64,000 nt of DNA from Mesorhizobium loti (lineage in GTDB: Bacteria > Pseudomonadota > Alphaproteobacteria > Rhizobiales > Rhizobiaceae): the NCBI RefSeq assembly GCF_003148495.1, contig NZ_QGGH01000002.1:558001-622000 (forward strand), written 5' to 3'. Position numbers and translations under genes: made by a program. Below, piece after piece: positions 26,844 to 36,308 of this stretch; position 1 is the stretch's first letter; every line of letters starts with the position of its first letter. The notes beneath the pieces were generated by a model, which saw only the letters and a program-made list of their open reading frames with translations, did no database searches and had not been told where the DNA came from.

Positions 26844-27878
26844 GTGACCAATACAAAACTATTGAAATCGACCGTGTTTGCCGCCGCGGCTCTGGGCCTG
26901 ATGGCGTTTGCCTCGTCCGCATCCGCGGCCGGTGTCGGCGCCTGCCTGATCACCAAGACCGACACCAATCCCTTCTTCGTCAAGATGAAGGAAGGCGCGA
27001 CCGCGAAGGCCAAGGAACTCGGCGTCGACCTCAAGACCTACGCCGGCAAGATCGACGGCGACAGCGAGAGCCAGGTCGCGGCGATCGAAAGCTGCATCGC
27101 CGACGGCGCCAAGGGTATCCTGATCACCGCGTCCGACACCAAGGGCATCGTGCCGACCGTGAAGAAGGCGCGTGATGCCGGCCTACTGGTGATCGCGCTC
27201 GACACGCCGCTCGATCCGATCGACGCGGCCGACGCGACCTTTGCGACGGACAATCTCGAAGCCGGCAAGCTGATCGGCGCCTGGGCCGCCGCCACGCTCG
27301 GCGACAAGGCCAAGGACGCCAAGATCGGCTTCCTTGACCTGACGCCGTCGCAGCCGACCGTCGACGTGCTGCGCGATCAGGGCTTCATGATGGGCTACGG
27401 CATTGACGTGAAGGACCCCAACAAGATCGGCGACGAGACCGATCCGCGCATCGTCGGCCACGACGTCACCAACGGCAACGAAGAGGGCGGCCGCAAGGCG
27501 ATGGAGAACCTTCTGCAGAAGGACAACACCATCAACGTCATCCACACCATCAACGAACCGGCCGCTGTCGGCGCCTACCAGGCGCTCAAGGCTGTCGGCC
27601 TCGAAAGCCAGGTGCTGATCGTCTCCGTCGACGGCGGCTGCCCCGGCGTGAAGTCGGTGGCCGAAGGTGTCATCGGCGCCACATCGCAGCAATATCCGCT
27701 GCAGATGGCAGCACTTGGCATCGAGGCGATCGCCGCTTTCGCCAAGGACGGAACCAAGCCGAAGCCGACCGAAGGCAAGAATTTCTTCGATACCGGCGTC
27801 AACCTGGTGACCGACAAGCCGGCCACTGGCGTGAAGTCCATCGACACCAAGGAAGGTCTCGCCAAGTGCTGGGGCTGA
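26844..27878 (+). CDS. frcB: Periplasmic sugar-binding protein of a fructose-type ABC transporter
   Basis: This is 344 residues from GTG 26844, placed by GGGAGGAAA 6 bp upstream. A signal peptide ([21 protein letters not shown]) ends near residue 28, and the mature domain starts [16 protein letters not shown]. It is a type I periplasmic binding fold of the ribose/xylose/fructose cluster, with [11 protein letters not shown] and [11 protein letters not shown]. FrcB of Sinorhizobium binds fructose, ribose and mannose; the same range is plausible here. It is the first gene of frcBCA, with the divergent ROK gene upstream. The 160-bp gap before frcC has no clear terminator. The longer frame starting at 26754 is rejected because it runs through the control region. 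Confidence 0.9.
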   Translation: MTNTKLLKSTVFAAAALGLMAFASSASAAGVGACLITKTDTNPFFVKMKEGATAKAKELGVDLKTYAGKIDGDSESQVAAIESCIADGAKGILITASDTKGIVPTVKKARDAGLLVIALDTPLDPIDAADATFATDNLEAGKLIGAWAAATLGDKAKDAKIGFLDLTPSQPTVDVLRDQGFMMGYGIDVKDPNKIGDETDPRIVGHDVTNGNEEGGRKAMENLLQKDNTINVIHTINEPAAVGAYQALKAVGLESQVLIVSVDGGCPGVKSVAEGVIGATSQQYPLQMAALGIEAIAAFAKDGTKPKPTEGKNFFDTGVNLVTDKPATGVKSIDTKEGLAKCWG

Positions 27879-28038
27879 TGCCGGTCTGACCGGCATCTAC
27901 GGAACCTGAGCGGTCGGGGCTTGATCCCCGGCCGCTTCGGGTGGACGATGGGTCGCGTGACCGCGAACAATCCCGGCAATAGACCGGAAAAGCGTGGACG
28001 GGTGTTGGCGCGTGGCTGGCACCCAACGGGGAGGAAAC

Positions 28039-29100
28039 ATGGCTCAAGCTCAGGAATTCGAGAAGGTTCTCTCGAGCAGCGATACAAGCGTTGCCGCTTT
28101 TGACGAGCATAAATCGGCCGTCAAGCGCATCCAGCATTTCCTGCATTCAACGCCGGCAGCGGTGCCGCTGATCGTGCTGGTTCTGGCGATCATCGTCTTC
28201 GGCATCACCATCGGAGGGCGTTTCTTTTCGTCCTACACGCTGACGTTGATCCTGCAGCAGATCGCCATCATCGGCATTCTGGGTGCTGCGCAGACATTGG
28301 TCATCCTGACCGCCGGCATCGATCTGTCGATCGGCGTGATCATGGTGATTTCAGCGGTGATCATGGGCAATTGCGCGGTCAGCTACGGCATGCCCAGCGT
28401 GCTCGCCGTGGCGATCGGACTTGCCGCCGGCGCGGCCTGCGGGCTGCTCAACGGGGTGCTGGTCGCCTACATGAAGCTGCCGCCCTTCATCGTGACGCTT
28501 GGCACCTGGAACATCGTCATGGCCACGAACTTCATCTATTCGGCCAATGAGACGATCCGCGACACCGACGTCGACACCCAGGCGCCGCTGCTGCATCTGT
28601 TTGCATTGAGCTTCAAGGTCGGCACGGCGGTGCTGACGCTCGGCGTCATTGCCACGGTCGTGCTCGTTCTGATCCTGTGGTACGTGCTCAATCACACGGC
28701 ATGGGGCCGCCATGTCTACGCCGTTGGTGATGACCAGGAGGCGGCGAAGCTGTCGGGCATCCAGACCAAGAAGGTGCTGATGACGGTCTACACCCTTGCC
28801 GGGCTGATCGCCGCTTTCGCGGCCTGGGTCTCCATCGGCCGCAATGGTTCGATCTCGCCGTCAGCCGCCGTCACCGACTACAATCTGCAAGCGATCACCG
28901 CGACGGTGATCGGTGGTATTTCTCTGTTTGGCGGACGCGGCTCGATCCTGGGCACGCTGTTCGGCGCAATGATCGTCGGCGTCGTCTCCATGGGCCTCAA
29001 CATGCTGGGCGCCGATCCGCAATGGAAAGTGCTGCTCACCGGTGTGCTGATCATCGGCGCCGTGGCGGTCGACCAATGGATCAGAAAGGTTTCGGCATGA
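28039..29100 (+). CDS. frcC: Sugar ABC transporter permease, fructose type
   Basis: This is 353 residues from ATG 28039, which follows GGGGAGGAAAC. It is a BPD_transp_2 permease of the RbsC/FrcC group with about ten membrane segments. TLVILTAGIDLSIGVIM near residue 100 is the ribose-permease signature, and GGISLFGGRGSILGTLFGA (about 295-313) is the cytoplasmic-loop/EAA-like region. A 45-residue cytoplasmic N-terminal extension precedes the first segment. One gene is present, so it must function as a homodimer. The stop overlaps the frcA start (ATGA). Confidence 0.9.
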   Translation: MAQAQEFEKVLSSSDTSVAAFDEHKSAVKRIQHFLHSTPAAVPLIVLVLAIIVFGITIGGRFFSSYTLTLILQQIAIIGILGAAQTLVILTAGIDLSIGVIMVISAVIMGNCAVSYGMPSVLAVAIGLAAGAACGLLNGVLVAYMKLPPFIVTLGTWNIVMATNFIYSANETIRDTDVDTQAPLLHLFALSFKVGTAVLTLGVIATVVLVLILWYVLNHTAWGRHVYAVGDDQEAAKLSGIQTKKVLMTVYTLAGLIAAFAAWVSIGRNGSISPSAAVTDYNLQAITATVIGGISLFGGRGSILGTLFGAMIVGVVSMGLNMLGADPQWKVLLTGVLIIGAVAVDQWIRKVSA

Positions 29101-29885
29101 CCATGACCCAGGAACCCATTCTCACCGCTCGTGGCCTGGTCAAGCGCTATGGCCGCGTCACCGCCCTCGACAATGCCGACTTTGACCTCTACCCGGGTGA
29201 AATCCTCGCCGTCATCGGCGACAATGGCGCCGGCAAGTCGTCGCTCATCAAGGCGATTTCCGGCGCGGCCGTGCCCGATGAAGGCGAGATCCGGCTTGAA
29301 GGCAAACCCGTCGCCTTCAAATCACCGATGGAAGCCCGCGAAGCCGGCATCGAGACCGTCTATCAGAATCTGGCGCTGTCGCCGGCGCTGTCGATCGCCG
29401 ACAACATGTTCCTTGGCCGCGAAATCCGCAAACCGGGTTTTCTGGGCGACTGGCTTCGTATGCTCGACCGTCCGGCGATGGAAAAGCGCGCCCGCGACAA
29501 GCTCACCGAGCTTGGCCTGATGACCATCCAGAACATTAGCCAGGCGGTGGAGACGCTCTCTGGCGGTCAGCGCCAGGGCGTGGCTGTGGCGCGCGCCGCC
29601 GCCTTCGGCAGCCGTGTGGTGATCATGGACGAGCCGACGGCCGCCCTTGGCGTCAAGGAAAGCCGCCGCGTGCTTGAACTGATCCTCGACGTCAAGAAGC
29701 GCGGCCTGCCGATCGTGCTGATCTCGCACAACATGCCGCATGTCTTCGAAGTGGCCGACCGCATTCACATCCATCGGCTCGGCCGTCGCCTCTGCGTCAT
29801 CGATCCCAAGCAATATACGATGTCCGACGCCGTCGCCTTCATGACCGGAGCAAAGGTCCCGCCGGAGGCGGCGCTGGCTGCCTGA
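29097..29885 (+). CDS. frcA: Sugar ABC transporter ATP-binding protein, fructose type
   Basis: This is 262 residues from ATG 29097, which overlaps the frcC stop by 4 bp. It has a single nucleotide-binding domain: Walker A GDNGAGKSSLIKA, the LSGGQRQGVAVARA signature and Walker B VVIMDEPTAALGV. Most transporters of the ribose class use a duplicated ATPase (RbsA); the short single-domain form is a feature of FrcA-like systems. The gene ends the operon; a palindromic repeat and a terminator-like hairpin follow at once. Confidence 0.9.
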   Translation: MTMTQEPILTARGLVKRYGRVTALDNADFDLYPGEILAVIGDNGAGKSSLIKAISGAAVPDEGEIRLEGKPVAFKSPMEAREAGIETVYQNLALSPALSIADNMFLGREIRKPGFLGDWLRMLDRPAMEKRARDKLTELGLMTIQNISQAVETLSGGQRQGVAVARAAAFGSRVVIMDEPTAALGVKESRRVLELILDVKKRGLPIVLISHNMPHVFEVADRIHIHRLGRRLCVIDPKQYTMSDAVAFMTGAKVPPEAALAA

Positions 29886-29929
29886 TGCATGTCGCCCAAA
29901 AGTGCGTAGCGGTTTTGGGACGGCATGCA
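29886..29929. repeat. Palindromic intergenic repeat after frcA
   Basis: Outer arms TGCATG (29886-29891) and CATGCA (29924-29929) and inner arms CCCAAAA and TTTTGGG enclose the core AAAAGTGCGTAGCGGTTTT. The core matches those of the repeats at 16.1 kb and 36.2 kb, while the outer arms differ. It begins at the frcA stop. Confidence 0.85.
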
Positions 29930-29944
29930 CGGAACAAAAACTTG

Positions 29945-29984
29945 AAGCGCGTCGCGCGGAATGTCTGAGCGCGCCGCGCTTTAA
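29945..29984 (+). terminator. Probable terminator of frcBCA
   Basis: AAGCGCGTCGCGC (29945-29957) and GCGCGCCGCGCTT (29969-29981) form a 13-bp GC-rich stem with one mismatch and an 11-nt loop, followed by the short T/A tract TTTAAATT. It lies 60 bp after frcA and before the glycogen promoter region. Confidence 0.55.
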
Positions 29985-30006
29985 ATTGGCAAATTGCCGC
30001 AGGGTA

Positions 30007-30065
30007 AGCTAGCATGAGCTAATCTAAATCGATTGAATATATAGCGGTATCAGCTAGCATGGGCT
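30007..30065 (+). promoter_or_regulatory. Paired 14-bp repeats flanking an AT-rich promoter region before glgP
   Basis: AGCTAGCATGAGCT (30007-30020) and AGCTAGCATGGGCT (30052-30065) are direct repeats 45 bp apart. The sequence between them is AT-rich for this genome (GAATATAT near 30035) and could hold the -10 region. The second copy lies just before the leader-peptide ribosome binding site. This spacing suggests a regulator site pair for the glycogen operon. Confidence 0.5.
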
Positions 30066-30075
30066 GGGAGGAACC

Positions 30076-30120
30076 ATGAAAGCCGGTATGATCATGGCAA
30101 CCGCACGAGAGGCAGCATGA
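30076..30120 (+). CDS. Candidate 14-residue leader peptide overlapping the glgP start
   Basis: ATG 30076 follows GGGAGGAACC, a stronger ribosome binding site than that of glgP. The frame encodes MKAGMIMATAREAA and stops at 30118-30120, overlapping the glgP ATG (30117) as ATGA. A GAGAGG inside this frame could serve glgP. The arrangement points to translational coupling of glgP to a leader peptide. No run of a single amino acid is present, so classical amino-acid attenuation is not suggested. The peptide is not proven to be translated. Confidence 0.5.
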   Translation: MKAGMIMATAREAA

Positions 30121-32585
30121 CGAGCGCGATGACATCCGAACCCCTCCCGCCACTGCTCGAAAATCCTGATCCAGAGACGCTCGCAAGGGAAGTCTTGATG
30201 GCCCTCAAATACCGGGTCGGCAAGGACACCACCGTCGCGACCCAGTACGACTGGCTGACCGCCTCGATCAAGGTCGTGCGCGACCGCATCGTCGACCACT
30301 GGATGCAAGCGACGAAAGAGGCCTACGACCAGCAGGAAAAGCGCGTCTACTATCTGTCGCTGGAGTTCCTCATCGGCCGCCTGATGCGCGATGCCTTCTC
30401 CAATCTCGGCCTGATGGACAATATGCGCGAGGCGCTGTCGTCGCTGGGCGTCGATCTCGATCTCATCGCCGCACTCGAGCCGGATGCGGCACTCGGCAAT
30501 GGCGGCCTCGGCCGGCTTGCCGCCTGCTTCATGGAAAGCATGGCGACCGTCGACATTCCCGCGCATGGCTACGGCATCCGCTATGCCAACGGCATGTTCC
30601 GCCAGGAGATTCATGACGGCTGGCAGGTCGAACTGCCCGAGACCTGGCTCGATCACGGCAACCCGTGGGAATTCGAACGCCGGGAGCGCTCGTTCGAGGT
30701 CGGGTTCGGCGGTTCGGTGGAATCGATCACCTCCAAGGACGGCCGGCTCGAGCGCCATGTCTGGAAGCCGACCGAGCATGTGCTGGCCGTCGCCTATGAC
30801 ACGCCCGTCGTCGGTTGGCGGGCCAATCGCGTCAACACGCTGCGGCTCTGGTCGGGCATGCCTGTCGATCCGATCCTGCTCGACAAGTTCAATGCCGGCG
30901 ACCACATCGGCGCGCTTGCCGAAAGCAACAAGGCCGATGCCTTGTCGCGCGTGCTCTATCCCGCCGATTCCCACAAGGCCGGGCAGGAACTGCGGCTCAG
31001 GCAGGAGTACTTCTTCTCCACCGCCTCGCTGCAGGACATCGTCCAGCGCCATCTCAGCCAGTATGGCGACCTGAAGTCGCTGCCCGATAAGGCTGCGATC
31101 CATCTCAACGACACCCATCCGGCCATCGCGGTGCCCGAGCTGATGCGCCTGTTGATGGATGTGCACGGCATGGATTTCGACCTCGCCTGGAGCATCACCA
31201 AGCGCACCTTCGGCTACACCAACCACACGCTGCTGCCCGAGGCGCTGGAAAGCTGGCCGGTGCCGCTGTTCGAGCGGCTTTTGCCGCGCCATATGCAGAT
31301 CGTCTACGCCATCAACGCCGAGGTGCTTCTGGAGGCGCGTGCCTCCAACCAGTTCTCGGACGAACAGATCGGCCGCATCTCGCTGATCCAGGAAAATGGC
31401 GACCGCCGGGTGCGCATGGGCAATCTGGCCTTTGTCGGCTCGCATTCGATCAACGGTGTTTCGGCGCTTCACACCGACCTGATGAAGGAGACGGTGTTCG
31501 CCGACCTGCATAAGCTCTATCCCGATCGCATCAACAACAAGACCAACGGCATCACGCCGCGGCGCTGGCTGATCCAGTGCAATCCCGGGCTGACGTCGCT
31601 CGCTCGTGAGGCGATCGGCGACCGTTTTCTCGACGACATCGATGCCATCAAGGATCTCGATGTCTTCGCCGGCGATGCCGCCTTTCGCGACAAATTCGCC
31701 GCCGTCAAGCGCGCCAACAAGGCGCGGCTGGCCAACCTCGTCGCCGACCGGCTCGGCATCAAGGTCGATCCCTCGGCGCTGTTCGATATCCAGATCAAGC
31801 GCATCCACGAATACAAGCGCCAGCTTCTGAACATCCTCGAGGCGATCGCTCTCTACGATCAGATCCGCTCGCATCCCGAGCGCGACTGGATGCCGCGCGT
31901 GAAATTCTTCGGCGGCAAGGCGGCGCCCAGCTACCACAATGCCAAGCTGATCATCAAACTCGCCAACGACGTCGCCAAGGTCATCAACCGCGATCCGGCC
32001 GTGCGCGGTTTGCTGAAGGTGGTGTTCGTGCCGAACTACAATGTCAGCCTGGCCGAGATCATGATGCCGGCCGCTGACCTGTCCGAGCAGATCTCGACCG
32101 CCGGCATGGAAGCGTCGGGCACCGGCAACATGAAGTTCGCTCTGAACGGCGCGTTGACCATCGGCACGCTCGACGGCGCCAATGTCGAGATCAAGGAATG
32201 CGTCGGCGACGACAACATCTTCATCTTCGGCCTGACCACGGCCGAGGTCGCCGAGCGGCGCAACAATGGCTACAACCCGCGCGCCGTCATCGAGGGATCG
32301 CCTGAGCTGGCGCAAGCGGTTGCCGCCGTTTCGTCAGGCGTCTTCTCGCCTGATGACCCGGAGCGTTACCGCGACCTTATCAACGGTCTCTACAACAGCG
32401 ACTGGTTCATGGTTGCCGCCGATTTCGATGCCTATGCCGCCGCCCAGCGCGAGGTCGATGCGGTCTGGCGCAACAGTCCCGACTGGTACGCCAGGGCAAT
32501 CCGCAACGTTGCGTGTGTCGGCTGGTTCTCCTCCGATCGCACGATCCGCCAATATGCGAAAGAAATCTGGAACGTGCCTGTCTGA
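30117..32585 (+). CDS. glgP: Glycogen phosphorylase
   Basis: This 822-residue GT35 enzyme has the usual length. It releases glucose-1-phosphate from glycogen. Landmarks are YLSLEFLIGRLMRDA, the PLP-site segment EASGTGNMKFALNG with its Lys near residue 667, and TLDGANVEI. RIHEYKRQLLNILE is also conserved. The ATG at 30117 overlaps the stop of a small leader frame. It heads a seven-gene plus-strand glycogen cluster with short gaps: glgP, glgB, glgC, glgA, pgm, glgX and a GH13 glucosidase. Synthesis and breakdown enzymes are thus made together. Confidence 0.96.
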   Translation: MTSAMTSEPLPPLLENPDPETLAREVLMALKYRVGKDTTVATQYDWLTASIKVVRDRIVDHWMQATKEAYDQQEKRVYYLSLEFLIGRLMRDAFSNLGLMDNMREALSSLGVDLDLIAALEPDAALGNGGLGRLAACFMESMATVDIPAHGYGIRYANGMFRQEIHDGWQVELPETWLDHGNPWEFERRERSFEVGFGGSVESITSKDGRLERHVWKPTEHVLAVAYDTPVVGWRANRVNTLRLWSGMPVDPILLDKFNAGDHIGALAESNKADALSRVLYPADSHKAGQELRLRQEYFFSTASLQDIVQRHLSQYGDLKSLPDKAAIHLNDTHPAIAVPELMRLLMDVHGMDFDLAWSITKRTFGYTNHTLLPEALESWPVPLFERLLPRHMQIVYAINAEVLLEARASNQFSDEQIGRISLIQENGDRRVRMGNLAFVGSHSINGVSALHTDLMKETVFADLHKLYPDRINNKTNGITPRRWLIQCNPGLTSLAREAIGDRFLDDIDAIKDLDVFAGDAAFRDKFAAVKRANKARLANLVADRLGIKVDPSALFDIQIKRIHEYKRQLLNILEAIALYDQIRSHPERDWMPRVKFFGGKAAPSYHNAKLIIKLANDVAKVINRDPAVRGLLKVVFVPNYNVSLAEIMMPAADLSEQISTAGMEASGTGNMKFALNGALTIGTLDGANVEIKECVGDDNIFIFGLTTAEVAERRNNGYNPRAVIEGSPELAQAVAAVSSGVFSPDDPERYRDLINGLYNSDWFMVAADFDAYAAAQREVDAVWRNSPDWYARAIRNVACVGWFSSDRTIRQYAKEIWNVPV

Positions 32586-32687
32586 TGTGATTGCATGAGG
32601 CCGCGAACAATGTGGTCCCGGTGATGTGAGTTTGAATGTCGGATTCTCATCACTAGAAACTTGGTGCCCGGGGAGGGACACTGCCTG

Positions 32688-34901
32688 ATGAAGAAGCCGC
32701 GCGCGACCGCTGCGACAAGCGGGCCGGACGGACTGGCGCCAGCCAGCGATGTTGCGGCGATTGTTGCCGGCACGCACGGAGATCCCTTCGCGGTCCTTGG
32801 TGTCCATGAGGTCGGCAAGAGCCTGTATGCCCGCTGCTTCGTTCCGCATGCGGAATTCGTCACCGCTTACACGCTGACCGGCACCATAGCGGGTGAACTG
32901 TCCAGGCGCGACGATGGCGGCTTTTTCGAAGGCAAGCTCTCGATCAGGAAGCGGCAGCCCCTGCGCTATCACGCGCGCAATGCCGGCGGTGACTGGTGGC
33001 TGACCGATCCCTATTCGTTTGGTCCGGTGCTTGGCCCGATGGACGACTACTACATCGCCCAAGGCTCGCACCTAAGGTTGTTCGACAAGCTCGGCGCCCA
33101 TGTCATTGACCACGAAGGCGCTTCCGGAGTGCATTTCGCCGTCTGGGCTCCCAATGCTCGGCGCGTCTCGGTGGTCGGTGACTTCAACGAATGGGACGGC
33201 CGCCGGCACACGATGCGTGATCGCCGCGACACCGGCATCTGGGAACTGTTCGTACCCGACATCGGTGCCGGACGGCCCTACAAATACGAGATCATCGGCC
33301 CCGATGGCGTAAGACTCCCGCTGAAAGCCGACCCGTTCGCCTTCAAATCCGAACTGCGTCCGGCCACCGCTTCGGTCGTGGCCGTGCCGCCGGCGCATGA
33401 GTGGGGCGACGAGGCGCACCGCAATTTCTGGCGCAATGCCGATCACCGGCGCGAAGCCATCTCGATCTACGAGGTCCATGCCGGCTCCTGGCAGCTTCAC
33501 GACGACGGTACGTTCCTGTCATGGGATGAGTTGGCCGACCGGCTGATCCCCTATGTGGTCGAGACCGGTTTCACCCATATCGAATTCATGCCGATCTCTG
33601 AACACCCCTATGACCCGTCCTGGGGCTACCAGACGACCGGCCTCTACGCGCCGTCGGCCCGCTTCGGCGACCCGGACGGCTTTGCTCGTTTCGTCGATGG
33701 CGCCCACCGCGCCGGCGTCGGCGTCATCCTCGACTGGGTGCCGGCGCATTTCCCGGTCGACGCGCATGGCCTGGCCAATTTCGATGGCACCGCGCTCTAT
33801 GAACATGCCGATCCGCGCAAGGGTTTTCATCCCGACTGGAACACCGCGATCTACAATTTCGGCCGCCGCGAGGTTGTGTCGTTCCTCGTCAACAACGCGT
33901 TGTTCTGGGCCGAGAAATACCATGTCGACGGACTTCGCGTCGATGCGGTCGCCTCGATGCTCTACCTCGACTATTCGCGCAAGGCCGGCGAATGGATCCC
34001 CAACGAGAAGGGCGGCCGGGAGAACCTCGAGGCGGTCAGCTTCCTGCAGAAGATGAACAAGGAGGTCTACGGCCACCATCCGGGCGTGATGACCATCGCC
34101 GAAGAATCGACCTCATGGCCGAAGGTCTCGGCACCGGTGCATGAAGGCGGCCTGGGCTTCGGCTTCAAGTGGAACATGGGCTTCATGCACGACACGCTGG
34201 AGTATTTCTCCAAGGAGCCCATCTTCCGCAAGCATCACCACAACGACCTCACCTTCGGCCTGACCTACGCCTTCTCGGAAAATTTCGTGCTGCCGCTCTC
34301 GCATGACGAGGTCGTGCACGGTAAAGGCACGCTGCTTGGCAAGATGGCCGGCGACGACTGGCAGAAATTCGCGACGCTACGCGCCTACTACGCTTTCATG
34401 TGGGGTTATCCCGGCAAGAAGCTCCTGTTCATGGGGCAGGAGTTCGCGCAGCGCCGCGAATGGAGCGAGGCGCGCGCGCTCGACTGGAACCTGCTTGAGT
34501 TCCGGCCGCATCGCGGCGTCTGGCAGACGGTGCGCGATCTCAACTATCTCTACCGTTCGCGCCCGGCGCTGCATGGCCGCGACTGCGAGCCGGAAGGGTT
34601 TTCCTGGCTAATCGTAGACGACAGCCAGAATTCGGTTTTTGCCTGGCTGCGCAGCGCACCGGGTGGCAACCCGGTGGCCGTCATTTCCAATTTTACGCCG
34701 GTGCCGCGCGACAATTATCGCGTGCCGTTGCCGACGGCCGGCAAATGGCGCGAGATCATCAACACCGACGCTTCTGAATATGGCGGTTCCGGCAAGGGCA
34801 ATGGCGGCATGGTCGAGGCGCGGGCGGAGGGAGGAAGCATCTCCGCGACGATGCTTTTGCCGCCGCTGTCGACGATCATGCTCGAACTCGTCGCGGACTG
34901 A
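32688..34901 (+). CDS. glgB: 1,4-alpha-glucan branching enzyme
   Basis: This is 737 residues from ATG 32688, preceded by GGGGAGGGA; an in-frame GTG at 32661 is the alternative. It has an N1 domain (about 20-110), a CBM48 domain with [18 protein letters not shown] (about 147-164), and a GH13 catalytic barrel with [25 protein letters not shown] (nucleophile Asp) and MTIAEEST (acid/base Glu). [11 protein letters not shown] supplies the transition-state Asp. It forms the alpha-1,6 branches of glycogen. The N1 domain makes it the long, E. coli-like form. Confidence 0.96.
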   Translation: MKKPRATAATSGPDGLAPASDVAAIVAGTHGDPFAVLGVHEVGKSLYARCFVPHAEFVTAYTLTGTIAGELSRRDDGGFFEGKLSIRKRQPLRYHARNAGGDWWLTDPYSFGPVLGPMDDYYIAQGSHLRLFDKLGAHVIDHEGASGVHFAVWAPNARRVSVVGDFNEWDGRRHTMRDRRDTGIWELFVPDIGAGRPYKYEIIGPDGVRLPLKADPFAFKSELRPATASVVAVPPAHEWGDEAHRNFWRNADHRREAISIYEVHAGSWQLHDDGTFLSWDELADRLIPYVVETGFTHIEFMPISEHPYDPSWGYQTTGLYAPSARFGDPDGFARFVDGAHRAGVGVILDWVPAHFPVDAHGLANFDGTALYEHADPRKGFHPDWNTAIYNFGRREVVSFLVNNALFWAEKYHVDGLRVDAVASMLYLDYSRKAGEWIPNEKGGRENLEAVSFLQKMNKEVYGHHPGVMTIAEESTSWPKVSAPVHEGGLGFGFKWNMGFMHDTLEYFSKEPIFRKHHHNDLTFGLTYAFSENFVLPLSHDEVVHGKGTLLGKMAGDDWQKFATLRAYYAFMWGYPGKKLLFMGQEFAQRREWSEARALDWNLLEFRPHRGVWQTVRDLNYLYRSRPALHGRDCEPEGFSWLIVDDSQNSVFAWLRSAPGGNPVAVISNFTPVPRDNYRVPLPTAGKWREIINTDASEYGGSGKGNGGMVEARAEGGSISATMLLPPLSTIMLELVAD

Positions 34902-34952
34902 GCCCATCGAAACTGGATGCATGTCGAGATCGAGTAACTTGGGAGGGTAAAA

Positions 34953-36218
34953 ATGGCAGACTTGAAACGGACCCAGCCGCTGGCGCGCGATGCCATGGCC
35001 TATGTATTGGCCGGCGGCCGCGGCAGCCGCCTCAAGGAACTGACCGACCGGCGTGCCAAGCCGGCTGTCTATTTCGGCGGCAAGACGCGCATCATCGACT
35101 TCGCGCTCTCCAATGCTCTGAATTCCGGCATTCGCCGCCTCGGTGTCGCCACCCAGTACAAGGCGCATTCGCTGATCCGCCATCTGCAGCGCGGCTGGAA
35201 CTTCCTGCGGCCCGAGCGAAACGAGAGTTTTGACATCTTGCCGGCCAGTCAGCGCGTCTCGGAAACGCAATGGTATGAGGGCACGGCCGACGCCGTCTAC
35301 CAGAACATCGACATCATCGAGGCCTATGGGCCCGAATACATGGTCATCCTGGCCGGCGACCATATCTACAAGATGGACTACGAGATGATGCTTCGCCAGC
35401 ACGTCGACGCCAATGCCGACGTCACCGTTGGCTGCCTCGAAGTGCCGCGGATGGAAGCCACCGGCTTCGGCGTCATGCATGTCGATGCCAAGGACAACAT
35501 TATCGCCTTCGTCGAAAAACCCGCCGACCCGCCCGGCATTCCCGACAAGCCGGAGTTTGCGCTGGCCTCGATGGGCATCTATGTCTTCAAGACCAAGTTC
35601 CTGATGGAGCAGTTGCGCCGCGATGCGGCCGAGCCGGGCTCGAGCCGCGACTTCGGCAAGGACATCATCCCCTACATCGTCCAGCACGGTAAGGCGATTG
35701 CGCACCGCTTCGCCAAGTCCTGCGTCCGCTCGACCGCCGAGAACGAGGCCTATTGGCGCGACGTCGGAACGGTCGACGCCTATTGGGAAGCCAACATCGA
35801 CCTGACCGATATCACGCCGGAGCTCGACCTCTACGACCGCGACTGGCCGATCTGGACCTATGCCGAATTGAAGCCGCCGGCAAAGTTCGTGCATGACGAG
35901 GATGGCCGCCGCGGTTCGGCCGTGTCCTCGCTTGTCTCGGGCGATTGCATCGTCTCGGGGGCTTCGCTGAAGAGAAGCCTGATCTTCACCGGGGCGCGCA
36001 TCAATTCCTATTCTACGCTGGAAGAAGTCGTCATGCTGCCCGACGTTCATGTCGGCCGGAACGCAAAGTTGAAGCGCGTCGTCATCGACCATGGTGTTAG
36101 GATACCGGAAGGGCTGGTGGTCGGCGAAGATCCCGTCCTCGACGCCAAGCGCTTCCGCGTTTCCGAAAAAGGCATCTGCCTGGTCACACAGGATATGATC
36201 GACAAGCTGGCGCTTTAG
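34953..36218 (+). CDS. glgC: Glucose-1-phosphate adenylyltransferase
   Basis: This 421-residue protein makes ADP-glucose, the committed and allosterically controlled step of bacterial glycogen synthesis. It has [20 protein letters not shown], with the pyrophosphorylase signature near residue 15, and [25 protein letters not shown] and a left-handed beta-helix C-terminus ([20 protein letters not shown]) follow. The start has an excellent GGGAGGGT site. A palindromic repeat sits 3 bp after its stop, between it and glgA. Confidence 0.97.
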   Translation: MADLKRTQPLARDAMAYVLAGGRGSRLKELTDRRAKPAVYFGGKTRIIDFALSNALNSGIRRLGVATQYKAHSLIRHLQRGWNFLRPERNESFDILPASQRVSETQWYEGTADAVYQNIDIIEAYGPEYMVILAGDHIYKMDYEMMLRQHVDANADVTVGCLEVPRMEATGFGVMHVDAKDNIIAFVEKPADPPGIPDKPEFALASMGIYVFKTKFLMEQLRRDAAEPGSSRDFGKDIIPYIVQHGKAIAHRFAKSCVRSTAENEAYWRDVGTVDAYWEANIDLTDITPELDLYDRDWPIWTYAELKPPAKFVHDEDGRRGSAVSSLVSGDCIVSGASLKRSLIFTGARINSYSTLEEVVMLPDVHVGRNAKLKRVVIDHGVRIPEGLVVGEDPVLDAKRFRVSEKGICLVTQDMIDKLAL

Positions 36219-36220
36219 GG

Positions 36221-36261
36221 CAATTCCAGGAAAAGTGTGAAACTGTTTCCGTCCGGAATTG
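36221..36261. repeat. Palindromic intergenic repeat between glgC and glgA
   Basis: Inverted arms CAATTCC (36221-36227) and GGAATTG (36255-36261), with inner GGAAAA and TTTCC, enclose AAAAGTGTGAAACTGTTT. The element belongs to the same mosaic family as those at 16.1 kb and 29.9 kb. It lies inside the glycogen transcript and may form an mRNA hairpin that alters glgA expression relative to glgC. Confidence 0.8.
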
Positions 36262-36308
36262 CGTCAAGACAAAGAACTCTAGGACAGACAGGATCGGATT
36301 ATAGGCGC

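Noticed and set aside
26635..26922. N-terminal extension of the ROK repressor to 26922
   Set aside because: It crosses the operator and promoter region, and GTG 26634 has a near-perfect ribosome binding site.
30054..32315. A 753-codon open frame on the minus strand across glgP
   Set aside because: It mirrors glgP codon structure (high GC3 leaves the antisense frame open), has no ribosome binding site, and its translation has no family features. The same applies to the long antisense frames at 38025-39353, 54574-56253 and 62623-63861.
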